Source: Candidatus Azobacteroides sp.
GTDB lineage: Bacteria > Bacteroidota > Bacteroidia > Bacteroidales > WRGA01
NCBI GenBank assembly: GCA_009787405.1
Contig: WRGA01000124.1
Span: 34,607-98,606 of the forward strand
Reading direction: 5' to 3'
DNA: 64,000 nt
The notes beneath the pieces are model-generated. The model searched no databases. It saw only the letters and a program-made list of their open reading frames with translations, and had not been told where the DNA came from. How positions within the stretch are numbered: position 1 is the first letter of the stretch; each line of letters starts with the position of its first letter. The position numbers and the translations under genes were made by a program. Below are positions 46,817-54,224 of the stretch, piece by piece.

Positions 46817-46999
46817 TTATTTCAAGATTTTCCCGCTCTCTTTTTCCATTAAAACTCTCATCTGTTGAGCAGCAATTTGATTTAACTTTATCAAACGTTC
46901 TTGTTGCGATGTAAGTCCGGCAGGGATAAGGTTATGTTTAACGGCGTCGGTGTGAATATAGTAATTGATTTTTGCCGATTCACGTTTTGCCGGCTCGTT
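46817..46999 (-). pseudogene. Remnant of a KilA-N domain protein with internal deletion
   Basis: About 60 codons on the minus strand read AKINYYIHTDAVKHNLIPAG, then LTSQQERLIKLNQIAAQQMR and a short tail ending in TAA. The first block matches the entry of KilA-N proteins of Bacteroidota (INYxIHTDAVKxxLIP) and the second their C-terminal end, so the central part is deleted. A stop lies just upstream. It ends one base before the lpxL start codon. Confidence 0.6.
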
Positions 47000-47001
47000 T
47001 T

Positions 47002-47025
47002 AACCCCCTCATAAATGTGGGGGTT
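47002..47025. terminator. Hairpin downstream of mtaB
   Basis: AACCCCC-type stem (AACCCCC / GGGGGTT) with a 10-nt loop. On the minus strand it is followed by AAAACG rather than a T-run. It is the only GC-rich hairpin between mtaB and the KilA-N remnant. Confidence 0.35.
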
Positions 47026-47105
47026 AATCGTTGTTATTTTTGCCATACTGTCATGTCGCATTTTTAAAATTTGCTTGATTAATTTTTTAAAATTTTTTTT
47101 GAATA

Positions 47106-48413
47106 TTATCCCCGTAACGCGCTTTTTTCTTCATTGAAATCACCTAATATTACTTTCGATACGTTATTCACCGATTCGGGATTGTAAATTCTTTCCACTT
47201 GAATGTAATTCTCTGTAAATCCGTGCATTTTCTTTCCCGACTTCGGTTGTTCGAAAATGACTTTACGTTCCGTTCCGATTTGTGAAGCGTAAAAATTCAA
47301 ACGCTTTTGTTCCGACAAATCCGATAAGATTCTGCTTCTTTCCTTTTTCTCGCCGGCGCTTACCGAATGATCGATCTTCAATGCTTGTGTGCCGTTTCGT
47401 TCGGAATACGTAAATACATGCAATCGGGAGACATCCAGACTTTTGATCAAATCATACGATCGGTTGAAATATTCTTCCGTTTCACCGCGGGCGCCGACAA
47501 TTACATCCACTCCGATAAAAGCGTCGGGCATGGCTTGTTTTATTCGTTGCACTTTGGAAATGAATAAATTCGTGTCGTATTTTCGTTTCATCAGCTTCAA
47601 AACATCATCCGAACCCGATTGCAGCGGCAAATGAAAATGAGGAGCAAAACGGTTGGAAGAGGCGACAAAGTCGATGATTTCATCCGTTAATAAATCGGGT
47701 TCGATCGAAGAAATACGATAACGTTCAATACCGGCCACCTGATCCAACGCTTGAATGAGTTGAAAAAACGTTTCGCCGGTTGTTTTTCCGAAATCACCTA
47801 CATTCACGCCCGTCAATACAATTTCTTTTCCCCCTCTTTCGGCACAATTTTGCGCTTGTTCCGTCAAATCGACGATTTTTCCGTTACGACTTCGTCCGCG
47901 CGCCAGCGGAATGGTGCAGTATGTACAATAATAATCGCAGCCGTCTTGCACTTTCAAAAAATAACGGGTTCGATCACCCTGCGAACAGGAAGGGGAGAAA
48001 GCCGTGATATCTTTGACCGGGGAAACGACGATGTTCGGAACTTTTGAATTATTCAATGGATTCAAATAAGAAAAAATATCCGCTTTTTGACCGGTGCCGA
48101 TTACTAAATCCACTTGCTTCATGCCGGCAATTTCATTTGGTTTCAGTTGGGCATAACACCCGGTGACGACCAGAAAAGAATCGGGATTTTCCTTACGGAT
48201 TTTGCGGATGGCCTGCCGGCATTTTTTATCGGCCAAATCGGTGACCGAACAAGTATTCACAATGCAAATATCGGCTTTTTCTCCTTTTCCGGCTTTCCGT
48301 ATGCCGTTTTCTTCCAATAGTTTACCGATGGATGACGTTTCGGCAAAATTCAATTTACAACCCAATGTATAATAAGCGGCGGATTTATTTTCAAAAACAG
48401 AAATATCAATCAC
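47106..48413 (-). CDS. mtaB: tRNA threonylcarbamoyladenosine methylthiotransferase MtaB
   Basis: The 435-residue radical SAM enzyme has an N-terminal methylthiotransferase domain with three cluster cysteines (LGCKLNFAE, NTCSVTDLA, TGCYAQLKP), the radical-SAM motif CDYYCTYCTIP and a C-terminal TRAM domain. It converts t6A37 to ms2t6A37 in tRNAs. The motif pattern distinguishes it from MiaB and RimO. It is a single-gene unit. 291 bases separate it from lpxL, including the KilA-N remnant. Confidence 0.94.
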   Translation of the reverse strand: MIDISVFENKSAAYYTLGCKLNFAETSSIGKLLEENGIRKAGKGEKADICIVNTCSVTDLADKKCRQAIRKIRKENPDSFLVVTGCYAQLKPNEIAGMKQVDLVIGTGQKADIFSYLNPLNNSKVPNIVVSPVKDITAFSPSCSQGDRTRYFLKVQDGCDYYCTYCTIPLARGRSRNGKIVDLTEQAQNCAERGGKEIVLTGVNVGDFGKTTGETFFQLIQALDQVAGIERYRISSIEPDLLTDEIIDFVASSNRFAPHFHLPLQSGSDDVLKLMKRKYDTNLFISKVQRIKQAMPDAFIGVDVIVGARGETEEYFNRSYDLIKSLDVSRLHVFTYSERNGTQALKIDHSVSAGEKKERSRILSDLSEQKRLNFYASQIGTERKVIFEQPKSGKKMHGFTENYIQVERIYNPESVNNVSKVILGDFNEEKSALRG

Positions 48414-48809
48414 TTTGAATGTACGATTTTACAATTTACGATTTACAATTTGCCCGGTTGACGGCCGTTTTTCGGTGTAATATTATCGAAAACGGGCAAA
48501 AGATTTAATTTTCTGCAAAAGTATATATAAAATCCACGATATTAAGTACATGCCGGCATTTAATGTCTATCATTTCAACCCCGAAAACGCCTTTATGACG
48601 GTAATCTTAAGGCAATCCCGGCTGATATTTTAATAAATTTTTGCATAACGAAACATAAAATACATAATTTTTTTTGGAAGTAAGGGTTGAATAATCGTAT
48701 CTTTGCCGCCGATAAAACTGATTAAGAAGTATTTTTTTAAAGCCGAAAATCGGCAAACCTTTGATTATTAGCGAATAATAAGGTGTTTTTTTTAACTAAA
48801 ACGATTTTT
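48414..48809. other. Intergenic region between mtaB and the thioredoxin-like gene
   Basis: Contains a truncated copy H of the dispersed repeat (48538-48592, starting TTAAGTACATGCCGGCATTT) and a strong promoter at 48673-48705. The rest shows nothing recognisable. Confidence 0.5.
48673..48705 (+). promoter_or_regulatory. Promoter of the thioredoxin-like gene
   Basis: TTTG at 48673-48676, a 21-bp spacer and TATCTTTG at 48698-48705, an excellent match to the Bacteroidota promoter. The ATG is 105 bp downstream. Confidence 0.65.
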
Positions 48810-49310
48810 ATGAGATTTTTAAAGTACGTTTTTGTTGGAGTTTTACTGCTTTTCTTTATTTCTTTTACAGGAGAACAAACTGCAAGATCCTCCGAAGGTT
48901 TGTTTGAAGGTAATAAGGCGCCCGAAATTTCGGTCGATGATTTATCGGGAAAATTGAATTTAAAGGATTTCGAAGGACGTTATGTATTGGTGAATTTTTG
49001 GGCGGCTTATGATGCCCGTTCCCGTGAAAACAATGTAAGCCTTTGGAATGAAGTAAAAAAAATCAACAAAAAAGAAGTGGCAATGGTATCTGTTTCATTC
49101 GACAAATTTGAATCCGTATTCGAAGAAACGGTTAAAATCGACGGAATAGACCAAACAACTCAATTTTATGAGGCAAAAGGAGAAAATTCCGAGCTGTTCA
49201 AAAAGTACCAATTGCAAAAAGGTTTCACAAGTTATCTTTTGGACAAATCAGGAAAGATCCTGGCCAAAGGAGTCCATGCCGAAAATCTGAGAACGTTACT
49301 GAGAAATTAA
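48810..49310 (+). CDS. Thioredoxin-fold (TlpA-like) protein lacking catalytic cysteines
   Basis: A 166-residue protein with a signal or anchor segment (VFVGVLLLFFISFTG) and a TlpA-like domain starting FEGNKAPEISVDDLSG. Where the redox motif WCxxC is expected it reads NFWAAYDARSRENN, without cysteine. A disulfide reductase role is therefore unlikely; a chaperone or binding role is an inference. It has its own promoter and a strong terminator, so it is a monocistronic unit. Confidence 0.82.
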   Translation: MRFLKYVFVGVLLLFFISFTGEQTARSSEGLFEGNKAPEISVDDLSGKLNLKDFEGRYVLVNFWAAYDARSRENNVSLWNEVKKINKKEVAMVSVSFDKFESVFEETVKIDGIDQTTQFYEAKGENSELFKKYQLQKGFTSYLLDKSGKILAKGVHAENLRTLLRN

Positions 49311-49327
49311 TAAGTTCTGCTTTTAGT

Positions 49328-49363
49328 GAAAAAGCCGCTTCCGATTCTCGGAGCGGCTTTTTC
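49328..49363 (+). terminator. Intrinsic terminator after the thioredoxin-like gene
   Basis: Near-perfect stem GAAAAAGCCGCT / AGCGGCTTTTTC with an inner CCGA/TCGG pair and a T-rich 3' side. It is GC-rich and lies 18 bp after the stop codon. Confidence 0.8.
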
Positions 49364-49430
49364 ATTGAGAATAACTGAATGACCGGATGTGCGAATAGTA
49401 ATTATTTAGATGTTAATCTAATTCATTCGT

Positions 49431-51080
49431 TTATGACGGAACATTTAATGTTTTCTTATACAATTCCGGATCGTTCAAAATTTCGATTGCTTTTTTCAAA
49501 TCCTCGTCGTCTTTCAGATTTTCGATGATCTCTCCTTTTTGATAATAGTAACGTTTGACGATTTCAGCGCTCAACATTCTGACAATTTGAGATTTGAATT
49601 TATCCAAATCCCGATCCAAATCGGGAGCCAATTTATTTTCCAATGCGGCAAATTCACTTGACGCAGAATCAAGATAGCCTTCAAATTCGGCAATTTCTTT
49701 CAGATTTTTCAAATATTTTGCCGTTTGTCGGTCATAGGTAAAATCCTTTGATTTGACATATTGTTTAAAATCGTTGTAATCAGCGTCCGACAGCGAAAAA
49801 TTTTCGACGGGAGCAATGAACGGATGCTTGATCGCATATTGAGTGGCGTAATCAAAAATAATATTTTCGGCGACCAGATAATAAGCGATATTTCCCGATT
49901 TTTCGCCTTCCACGGTAAAATCGGGAGTAATGCCTCTGCCGTCCCGGACTTTTCTTCCGCCGGCTGTTGAAAATTCGGTGGTCAGACTGTCGGGAATATA
50001 ATCGGCCGAACCGTTTTCATCCCGGTGGGCATAATCAATGGCCTGAATACAACGTCCGCTCGGAATATAATATTTTGCGATCGTAACCTTTAACGTTCCG
50101 TTATATCCTATTTCGCGGGTGGTTTGTACCAATCCTTTTCCGAAGGTGCGATTACCGACGATAACGGCACGATCCAAATCTTGCAAAGCGCCCGAAACAA
50201 TTTCGGAAGCCGAAGCCGAACTGTTATTCACCAATACCACCAACGGAATATTCGGGGCAATAGGCTCGATCGTTGTCTTATAATTCCGGTTCCATTGTTT
50301 TATTTTCCCTTTTGTGGACATCACATCTTTTCCTTTCGGCACAAAAAAATTGACTGTTTGCACAGCCGACTCCAAAATCCCTCCCAAATTATTTCTCAGA
50401 TCCAGGATTAATTTTTCGGCTTTCCGGTTATTAATCAGATCAAGTATCGCATACCTCAACTCACCTCCGCTTTTATCGGTGAAACCCGAAAGATAAATAT
50501 ATCCTGTTTTATCGTTTACCATTCCGGAATAGGTTACGGAATTGATTTGAATATTTTCCCGTTTGATTTCTTTGATGAAAGGCTTTTTTTCTCCGGGACG
50601 TTCCAATTTAATTTTCACGATGGTACCGGCTTGTCCTTTGAGCTTTGCGCTCACTTCCGAACTCGATTTGCCGACCATGTTTTCTCCGTCGATTTCCAAA
50701 ATAATATCTCCGGCTTTCAACCCTCCTTTTTGGGCCGGCATTCCTTCGTAAGGATCGGAAATGACGACACGGCTGTCTTTTCCGAGCATGATCGTGGAAC
50801 CGATGCCTGCATATTCCCCTGTGGTTAAAAATTTGAAATCATCGGATTCTTTTTCCGAAATGTAATCGGTATATGGATCAAGGCCGCTTAACATGGCATC
50901 GATGCCCGAACGGATAACCTTTTCGGTATTCAACGTATCTACATAAAACATATCCAACTCTTTATACAAAGAATTGAATATATCCAGATTTTTACTTATT
51001 TCAAAATTCCGGTCATCTTGGGCCGAAACAATGAAATGACATATTAAGAAACAAATCCCTGCACTAAAATATCTTCTCAT
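49431..51080 (-). CDS. C-terminal processing peptidase (S41, CtpA-like)
   Basis: A 549-residue exported protein (signal peptide ending IVSAQ). It has an N-terminal helical region, a PDZ domain (GGLKAGDIILEIDGENMVGK) and an S41 catalytic domain with the serine in NNSSASASEIVSGALQDLDR and the lysine in GNRTFGKGLVQT. The C-terminal 120 residues are helical, as in Bacteroidota tail-specific proteases. It cleaves periplasmic proteins near their C-termini. It follows the PfkB gene on the same strand after 34 bp. Confidence 0.93.
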   Translation of the reverse strand: MRRYFSAGICFLICHFIVSAQDDRNFEISKNLDIFNSLYKELDMFYVDTLNTEKVIRSGIDAMLSGLDPYTDYISEKESDDFKFLTTGEYAGIGSTIMLGKDSRVVISDPYEGMPAQKGGLKAGDIILEIDGENMVGKSSSEVSAKLKGQAGTIVKIKLERPGEKKPFIKEIKRENIQINSVTYSGMVNDKTGYIYLSGFTDKSGGELRYAILDLINNRKAEKLILDLRNNLGGILESAVQTVNFFVPKGKDVMSTKGKIKQWNRNYKTTIEPIAPNIPLVVLVNNSSASASEIVSGALQDLDRAVIVGNRTFGKGLVQTTREIGYNGTLKVTIAKYYIPSGRCIQAIDYAHRDENGSADYIPDSLTTEFSTAGGRKVRDGRGITPDFTVEGEKSGNIAYYLVAENIIFDYATQYAIKHPFIAPVENFSLSDADYNDFKQYVKSKDFTYDRQTAKYLKNLKEIAEFEGYLDSASSEFAALENKLAPDLDRDLDKFKSQIVRMLSAEIVKRYYYQKGEIIENLKDDEDLKKAIEILNDPELYKKTLNVPS

Positions 51081-51114
51081 TGATCGTTTTTATTTTTCAT
51101 TCACACAATATCGG

Positions 51115-52095
51115 TTATAATTTCTTTATTTCATCGGAAATTTTCAGCCAACGGTCATCGCTCATTTTAGGTCCCACCACCTCAACAATGTTTCCGGCAA
51201 GAATCGAACCATATTCACCGCAAACAGGAAGCGGTTTTTCCAAAGATAATCCGTGCATAAATCCGGCAGCATACAAGTCGCCGGCGCCGGTGGTATCGAC
51301 GGGAATTGCGGGAATTGTGGCAACATGATGAAAAATATCCTTTTGTTTGATGAAAGCGCCGTCTGCACCAACTTTCACAACTGCGATCTCGCACATGCCG
51401 GCAATTTCGGACAAAGCCTTTTCAGGGTTTTTTCCCGTCAACGCTTTTGCCTCTTCTTCGTTGGCAAAAACAATGTAGGCATAATGCTGAATCAAATGAC
51501 GCAGAAAATCCAAATTGGATTCGACAACATTGTAACTGGCCAAGTCGATTGCGATCCGGATGTCCGCATCTTTCGCTAAAGTCACGGCCCGTTCGATCAA
51601 AGCATGATTTTGAACCAGATAACCCTCGATATAGAAAAAATCGTATCCCGAAAACATCTCGGGAAGCAAATCGTCCGGCTCCAATTCGGCCGCGGCGCCG
51701 AGAAACGTACCGAAAGTTCTTTCACTGTCGGGAGAAATAAAAGCGATGGCCCTTCCCGACGGAGTATTGTTTTTCAATAGCGAAGGAAGAATGCCGCATT
51801 GAACCATATCGTTGAAAAAAACATCGGACAAAGCGTCTTGTCCCGTTTTTCCGATGAATCCGCAAGGATTTCCCAAGCGGGCTAATCCGGCAATGGTGTT
51901 GGCAGCCGAACCTCCCGCCATCAAAGTCGTTTCTTTACCTTCTATTTTTTCATAGATCAAAGACAAACGAGTTTCGTCGATTAATTGCATGCTGCCTTTC
52001 GGAAAATTTAATTCTGCCAACAGATCATCCGATTGAAGACGGATTAAAATGTCGACCAGGGCATTGCCCATTCCTAATACTTTTTTCATTTTCAT
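51115..52095 (-). CDS. PfkB-family carbohydrate/nucleoside kinase (adenosine kinase-like)
   Basis: The 326-residue protein has the PfkB signature 1 (GGSAANTIAGLARLG) and signature 2 with the catalytic base (PVDTTGAGDLYAAGFMHGL). The N-terminus VLGMGNALVDILI is typical of the adenosine kinase branch in Bacteroidota. It phosphorylates a sugar or nucleoside with ATP; adenosine is likely but not proven. A second ATG two codons later (52089) could be used. Confidence 0.87.
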   Translation of the reverse strand: MKMKKVLGMGNALVDILIRLQSDDLLAELNFPKGSMQLIDETRLSLIYEKIEGKETTLMAGGSAANTIAGLARLGNPCGFIGKTGQDALSDVFFNDMVQCGILPSLLKNNTPSGRAIAFISPDSERTFGTFLGAAAELEPDDLLPEMFSGYDFFYIEGYLVQNHALIERAVTLAKDADIRIAIDLASYNVVESNLDFLRHLIQHYAYIVFANEEEAKALTGKNPEKALSEIAGMCEIAVVKVGADGAFIKQKDIFHHVATIPAIPVDTTGAGDLYAAGFMHGLSLEKPLPVCGEYGSILAGNIVEVVGPKMSDDRWLKISDEIKKL

Positions 52096-52196
52096 TCCGT
52101 AAATATTTGTCGGCCTATTTTTATGCTCTTTGGTCTAAAAAAATCTGAACAAATTCATGAACCGGCCTCTTGGTTGCAAAAATTTATGCAAAGATA

Positions 52197-52227
52197 TTGC
52201 ATAATTAGACATTATGCATTACTTTTG
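52197..52227 (+). promoter_or_regulatory. Promoter of the tRNA-Asn pair
   Basis: TTG at 52197-52199, a 20-bp spacer and TACTTTTG at 52220-52227. The spacer holds a perfect inverted repeat TGCATAAT / ATTATGCA. Position 33 bp before the tRNA fits a tRNA promoter. Confidence 0.6.
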
Positions 52228-52260
52228 CACTCGCATTTTAAAGAAATGGATATAAAATCT

Positions 52261-52334
52261 TCTTCCTTAGCTCAGTCGGTTAGAGCATCTGACTGTTAAT
52301 CAGAGGGTCCTTGGTTCAAGTCCAAGAGGAAGAG
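52261..52334 (+). tRNA. tRNA-Asn (GTT), copy 1
   Basis: 74 nt with a full cloverleaf: acceptor TCTTCCT / AGGAAGA, anticodon loop CTGTTAA with anticodon GTT, and T arm CTTGG-TTCAAGT-CCAAG. No encoded CCA. Confidence 0.97.
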
Positions 52335-52370
52335 CGATTAAAAATTTTTATTGTTTTTTTAATAAAATTT

Positions 52371-52444
52371 TCTTCCTTAGCTCAGTCGGTTAGAGCATCT
52401 GACTGTTAATCAGAGGGTCCTTGGTTCAAGTCCAAGAGGAAGAG
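52371..52444 (+). tRNA. tRNA-Asn (GTT), copy 2
   Basis: Identical to copy 1 over all 74 nt and exactly 110 bp further on. The spacer is AT-rich without its own clear promoter, so the two are presumably cotranscribed. Confidence 0.97.
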
Positions 52445-52445
52445 C

Positions 52446-52480
52446 AAAAACCTGCATTTCTTGAATACAGGTTTTTTTTT
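52446..52480 (+). terminator. Intrinsic terminator after the tRNA-Asn genes
   Basis: Stem AAAAACCTG / CAGGTTTTT with a 13-nt loop and a nine-T run, directly after the second tRNA. Confidence 0.8.
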
Positions 52481-52941
52481 GATCACCCGGATCTAACCCC
52501 TGCTTTATTCCCTTCTATGTTATAACCCAAATTTTCGAGTATTATTTAACAAAATTTAATTCTCCACCATGGCGAACATGTTTTCCGATAGAAAGAATAT
52601 ATTTCAATTACAATAAAAAAATATTCTTTGTATATTGTTTTTTTAAAAAGAATTTTTGAGGAAGTCGGACTGTAAGTCCTTTCAAGTAAAAAAGAGGACA
52701 AACAACATGTCCGCCTCGACAGGCTTTCATAAAACTGCTCGCTGGCAGAAATCATTCCCGATGACTTTTTGCAGTCAGGTGATAAAGACATTGCCGGGTA
52801 AAACATCAGATTAAATTTTATAAACCTCCGGTTTCTTAAGTATAAATCGTAATTCTCTGTTAACCACATTGTTGTATAAATTTTCTTTTTTCAAATCGGC
52901 TGTTTCGTCAATAATTAATATAAATTAATAAATAAGTTAAA
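52481..52941. other. Intergenic region between the tRNA-Asn and tRNA-Val genes
   Basis: No gene is recognised. A 107-codon open frame on the minus strand has no family features and biased composition. The stretch near 52695 (ACAACATGTCCGCC) resembles that at 1972 and may be eroded repeat DNA. Confidence 0.45.
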
Positions 52942-52972
52942 TTGTAATTCTTTGACATTTTTATTATTTTTG
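52942..52972 (+). promoter_or_regulatory. Promoter of tRNA-Val
   Basis: TTG at 52942-52944, a 20-bp spacer and TATTTTTG at 52965-52972, 17 bp before the tRNA. Confidence 0.55.
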
Positions 52973-52989
52973 TGCCGCAAAGCAGGTGG

Positions 52990-53064
52990 GAGCTGTTAGC
53001 TCAGTTGGTTTAGAGCATTACCTTGACAGGGTAGGGGTCATCGGTTCGAGTCCGATACAGCTCA
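52990..53064 (+). tRNA. tRNA-Val (GAC)
   Basis: 75 nt. Acceptor GAGCTGT / ACAGCTC, anticodon loop TTGACAG with anticodon GAC, and T arm with GGTTCGAGTCC. No encoded CCA. No terminator follows directly, so readthrough into the nfnA leader is possible. Confidence 0.96.
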
Positions 53065-53148
53065 CTTGAAATAACAAGGATAAAGAAGATAAATAAATTC
53101 AGCCTCATTACCTCATTTGAAAACAAACCTCTGAAAATAAGCGGATAA

Positions 53149-53226
53149 AGGTAAGGTGTAGCTGATGAGTCCCCATACTATTAAGGGGATCTTAAAGCTA
53201 TTATAACTTATTTATTCCTCATACCT
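53149..53226 (+). ncRNA. Putative structured leader upstream of nfnA
   Basis: Three nested stems are visible: AGGTA + AGG (53149-53156) with CCT + TACCT (53217-53226); TAGCT (53159-53163) with AGCTA (53196-53200); and GTCCCC (53169-53174) with GGGGAT (53185-53190), with internal loop GATGA/CTTAA. It ends 64 bp before the nfnA ATG. It contains CTGATGA but lacks the GAAA of a hammerhead ribozyme. No known family is recognised. Confidence 0.35.
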
Positions 53227-53290
53227 GAGAGTTGATTTGTGTCCGTTTAGACACTACTTTGTACATCTTTTTAAATGCTATTCAAACACG

Positions 53291-54082
53291 ATGAATAAAA
53301 TTGTAAGTAAAGAATTTTTCTCCGAAAATGTCGTAAGACTTGAGGTCGAAGCCCCCTTAATCGCCAAAGCACGGAAAGCCGGGCATTTTGTCATTGTCCG
53401 CGTCGGTGAAAAAGGCGAGCGGGTGCCATTGACCATCGCATCCTCCGATGTTCAAAAAGGTACAATCACTTTGGTGGTTCAAAATGTGGGAAAATCATCC
53501 AAAAAAATTTGCGCGTTAAATGAAGGAGATTATTTTACGGATGTAGTGGGGCCTTTGGGAAAAGCGACTCATATTGAAAATTTCGGCACGGTGGTTTGTG
53601 CATGCGGGGGTGTGGGAACGGCACCGATGCTTCCCATTGCCGAGGCCTTGAAAAAAGCCGGAAATAAAGTGATTGTCGTACTTGCGGCACGCACCAAAGA
53701 TTTGATCATTCTGGAAGAAGAAATGAAAAAAAATTCCGATGAAGTGATGGTCATGACCGATGACGGTTCTTACGGAAAAAAAGGGTTGGTGACCAACGGA
53801 GTGGAAGAAGTTATCAATCGTGAAAAAGTTGATCTGTGCGTAACGATCGGGCCGGCAATTATGATGAAATTTGTTTCTCTCCTTACGAAAAAATATAACA
53901 TTCCGACTGTGGCGTCATTAAATACGATCATGGTCGATGGAACGGGAATGTGCGGAGCATGCCGGGTGACGGTCGGCGGAAAAACAAAATTCGTATGCGT
54001 CGACGGTCCCGAATTTGATGCTCACCAAGTGGATTTCGACGAAATGTTGATCCGTCTGACTTCTTATAAAGATTTAGAATAA
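53291..54082 (+). CDS. nfnA: NADH-dependent ferredoxin:NADP+ oxidoreductase subunit A (NfnA / SudB-like)
   Basis: The 263-residue protein is a ferredoxin-NADP reductase-like flavoprotein: FAD barrel (KAGHFVIVRVGEKGERVPLT), nucleotide-binding part (CACGGVGTAPMLPIAEAL) and a C-terminal [2Fe-2S] cysteine set (GMCGACRVTVGGKTKFVCVD). It binds NAD(H) in NfnAB. The frame is open 54 bp further upstream, but MNKIVSKEFF is the usual start. It pairs with nfnB, 142 bp downstream, an unusually wide gap that is filled by a dispersed repeat. Confidence 0.9.
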   Translation: MNKIVSKEFFSENVVRLEVEAPLIAKARKAGHFVIVRVGEKGERVPLTIASSDVQKGTITLVVQNVGKSSKKICALNEGDYFTDVVGPLGKATHIENFGTVVCACGGVGTAPMLPIAEALKKAGNKVIVVLAARTKDLIILEEEMKKNSDEVMVMTDDGSYGKKGLVTNGVEEVINREKVDLCVTIGPAIMMKFVSLLTKKYNIPTVASLNTIMVDGTGMCGACRVTVGGKTKFVCVDGPEFDAHQVDFDEMLIRLTSYKDLE

Positions 54083-54091
54083 TTTCGGGTA

Positions 54092-54186
54092 AGAACATGA
54101 CAGAATTCAATTTATACTATTTTATACACAAAGTCACAAAGAATTAAAACTTCACGTCTTTCTCCCTTTGCGTTTAAAATATAAAC
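54092..54186 (+). repeat. Dispersed palindromic repeat, copy G
   Basis: Reads CATGACAGAATTCAATTTAT, CACAAAGTCACAAAGAATTA and CCCTTTGCGTTTAAAATATA. It fills most of the gap between nfnA and nfnB. Same orientation as copy B. Confidence 0.55.
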
Positions 54187-54224
54187 TATTTTTTCAACAT
54201 TACCGACTTACAGAAAATAAAATA

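Noticed and set aside
52546-52869. 107-codon minus-strand frame between tRNA genes
   Set aside because: No domain, atypical composition, and partial resemblance to other intergenic repeat DNA.
53159-53200. Hammerhead ribozyme (CTGATGA followed by a GC stem)
   Set aside because: The GAAA required after stem II is absent (CTTAA instead), and no cleavage-site stem III with a UH is evident.
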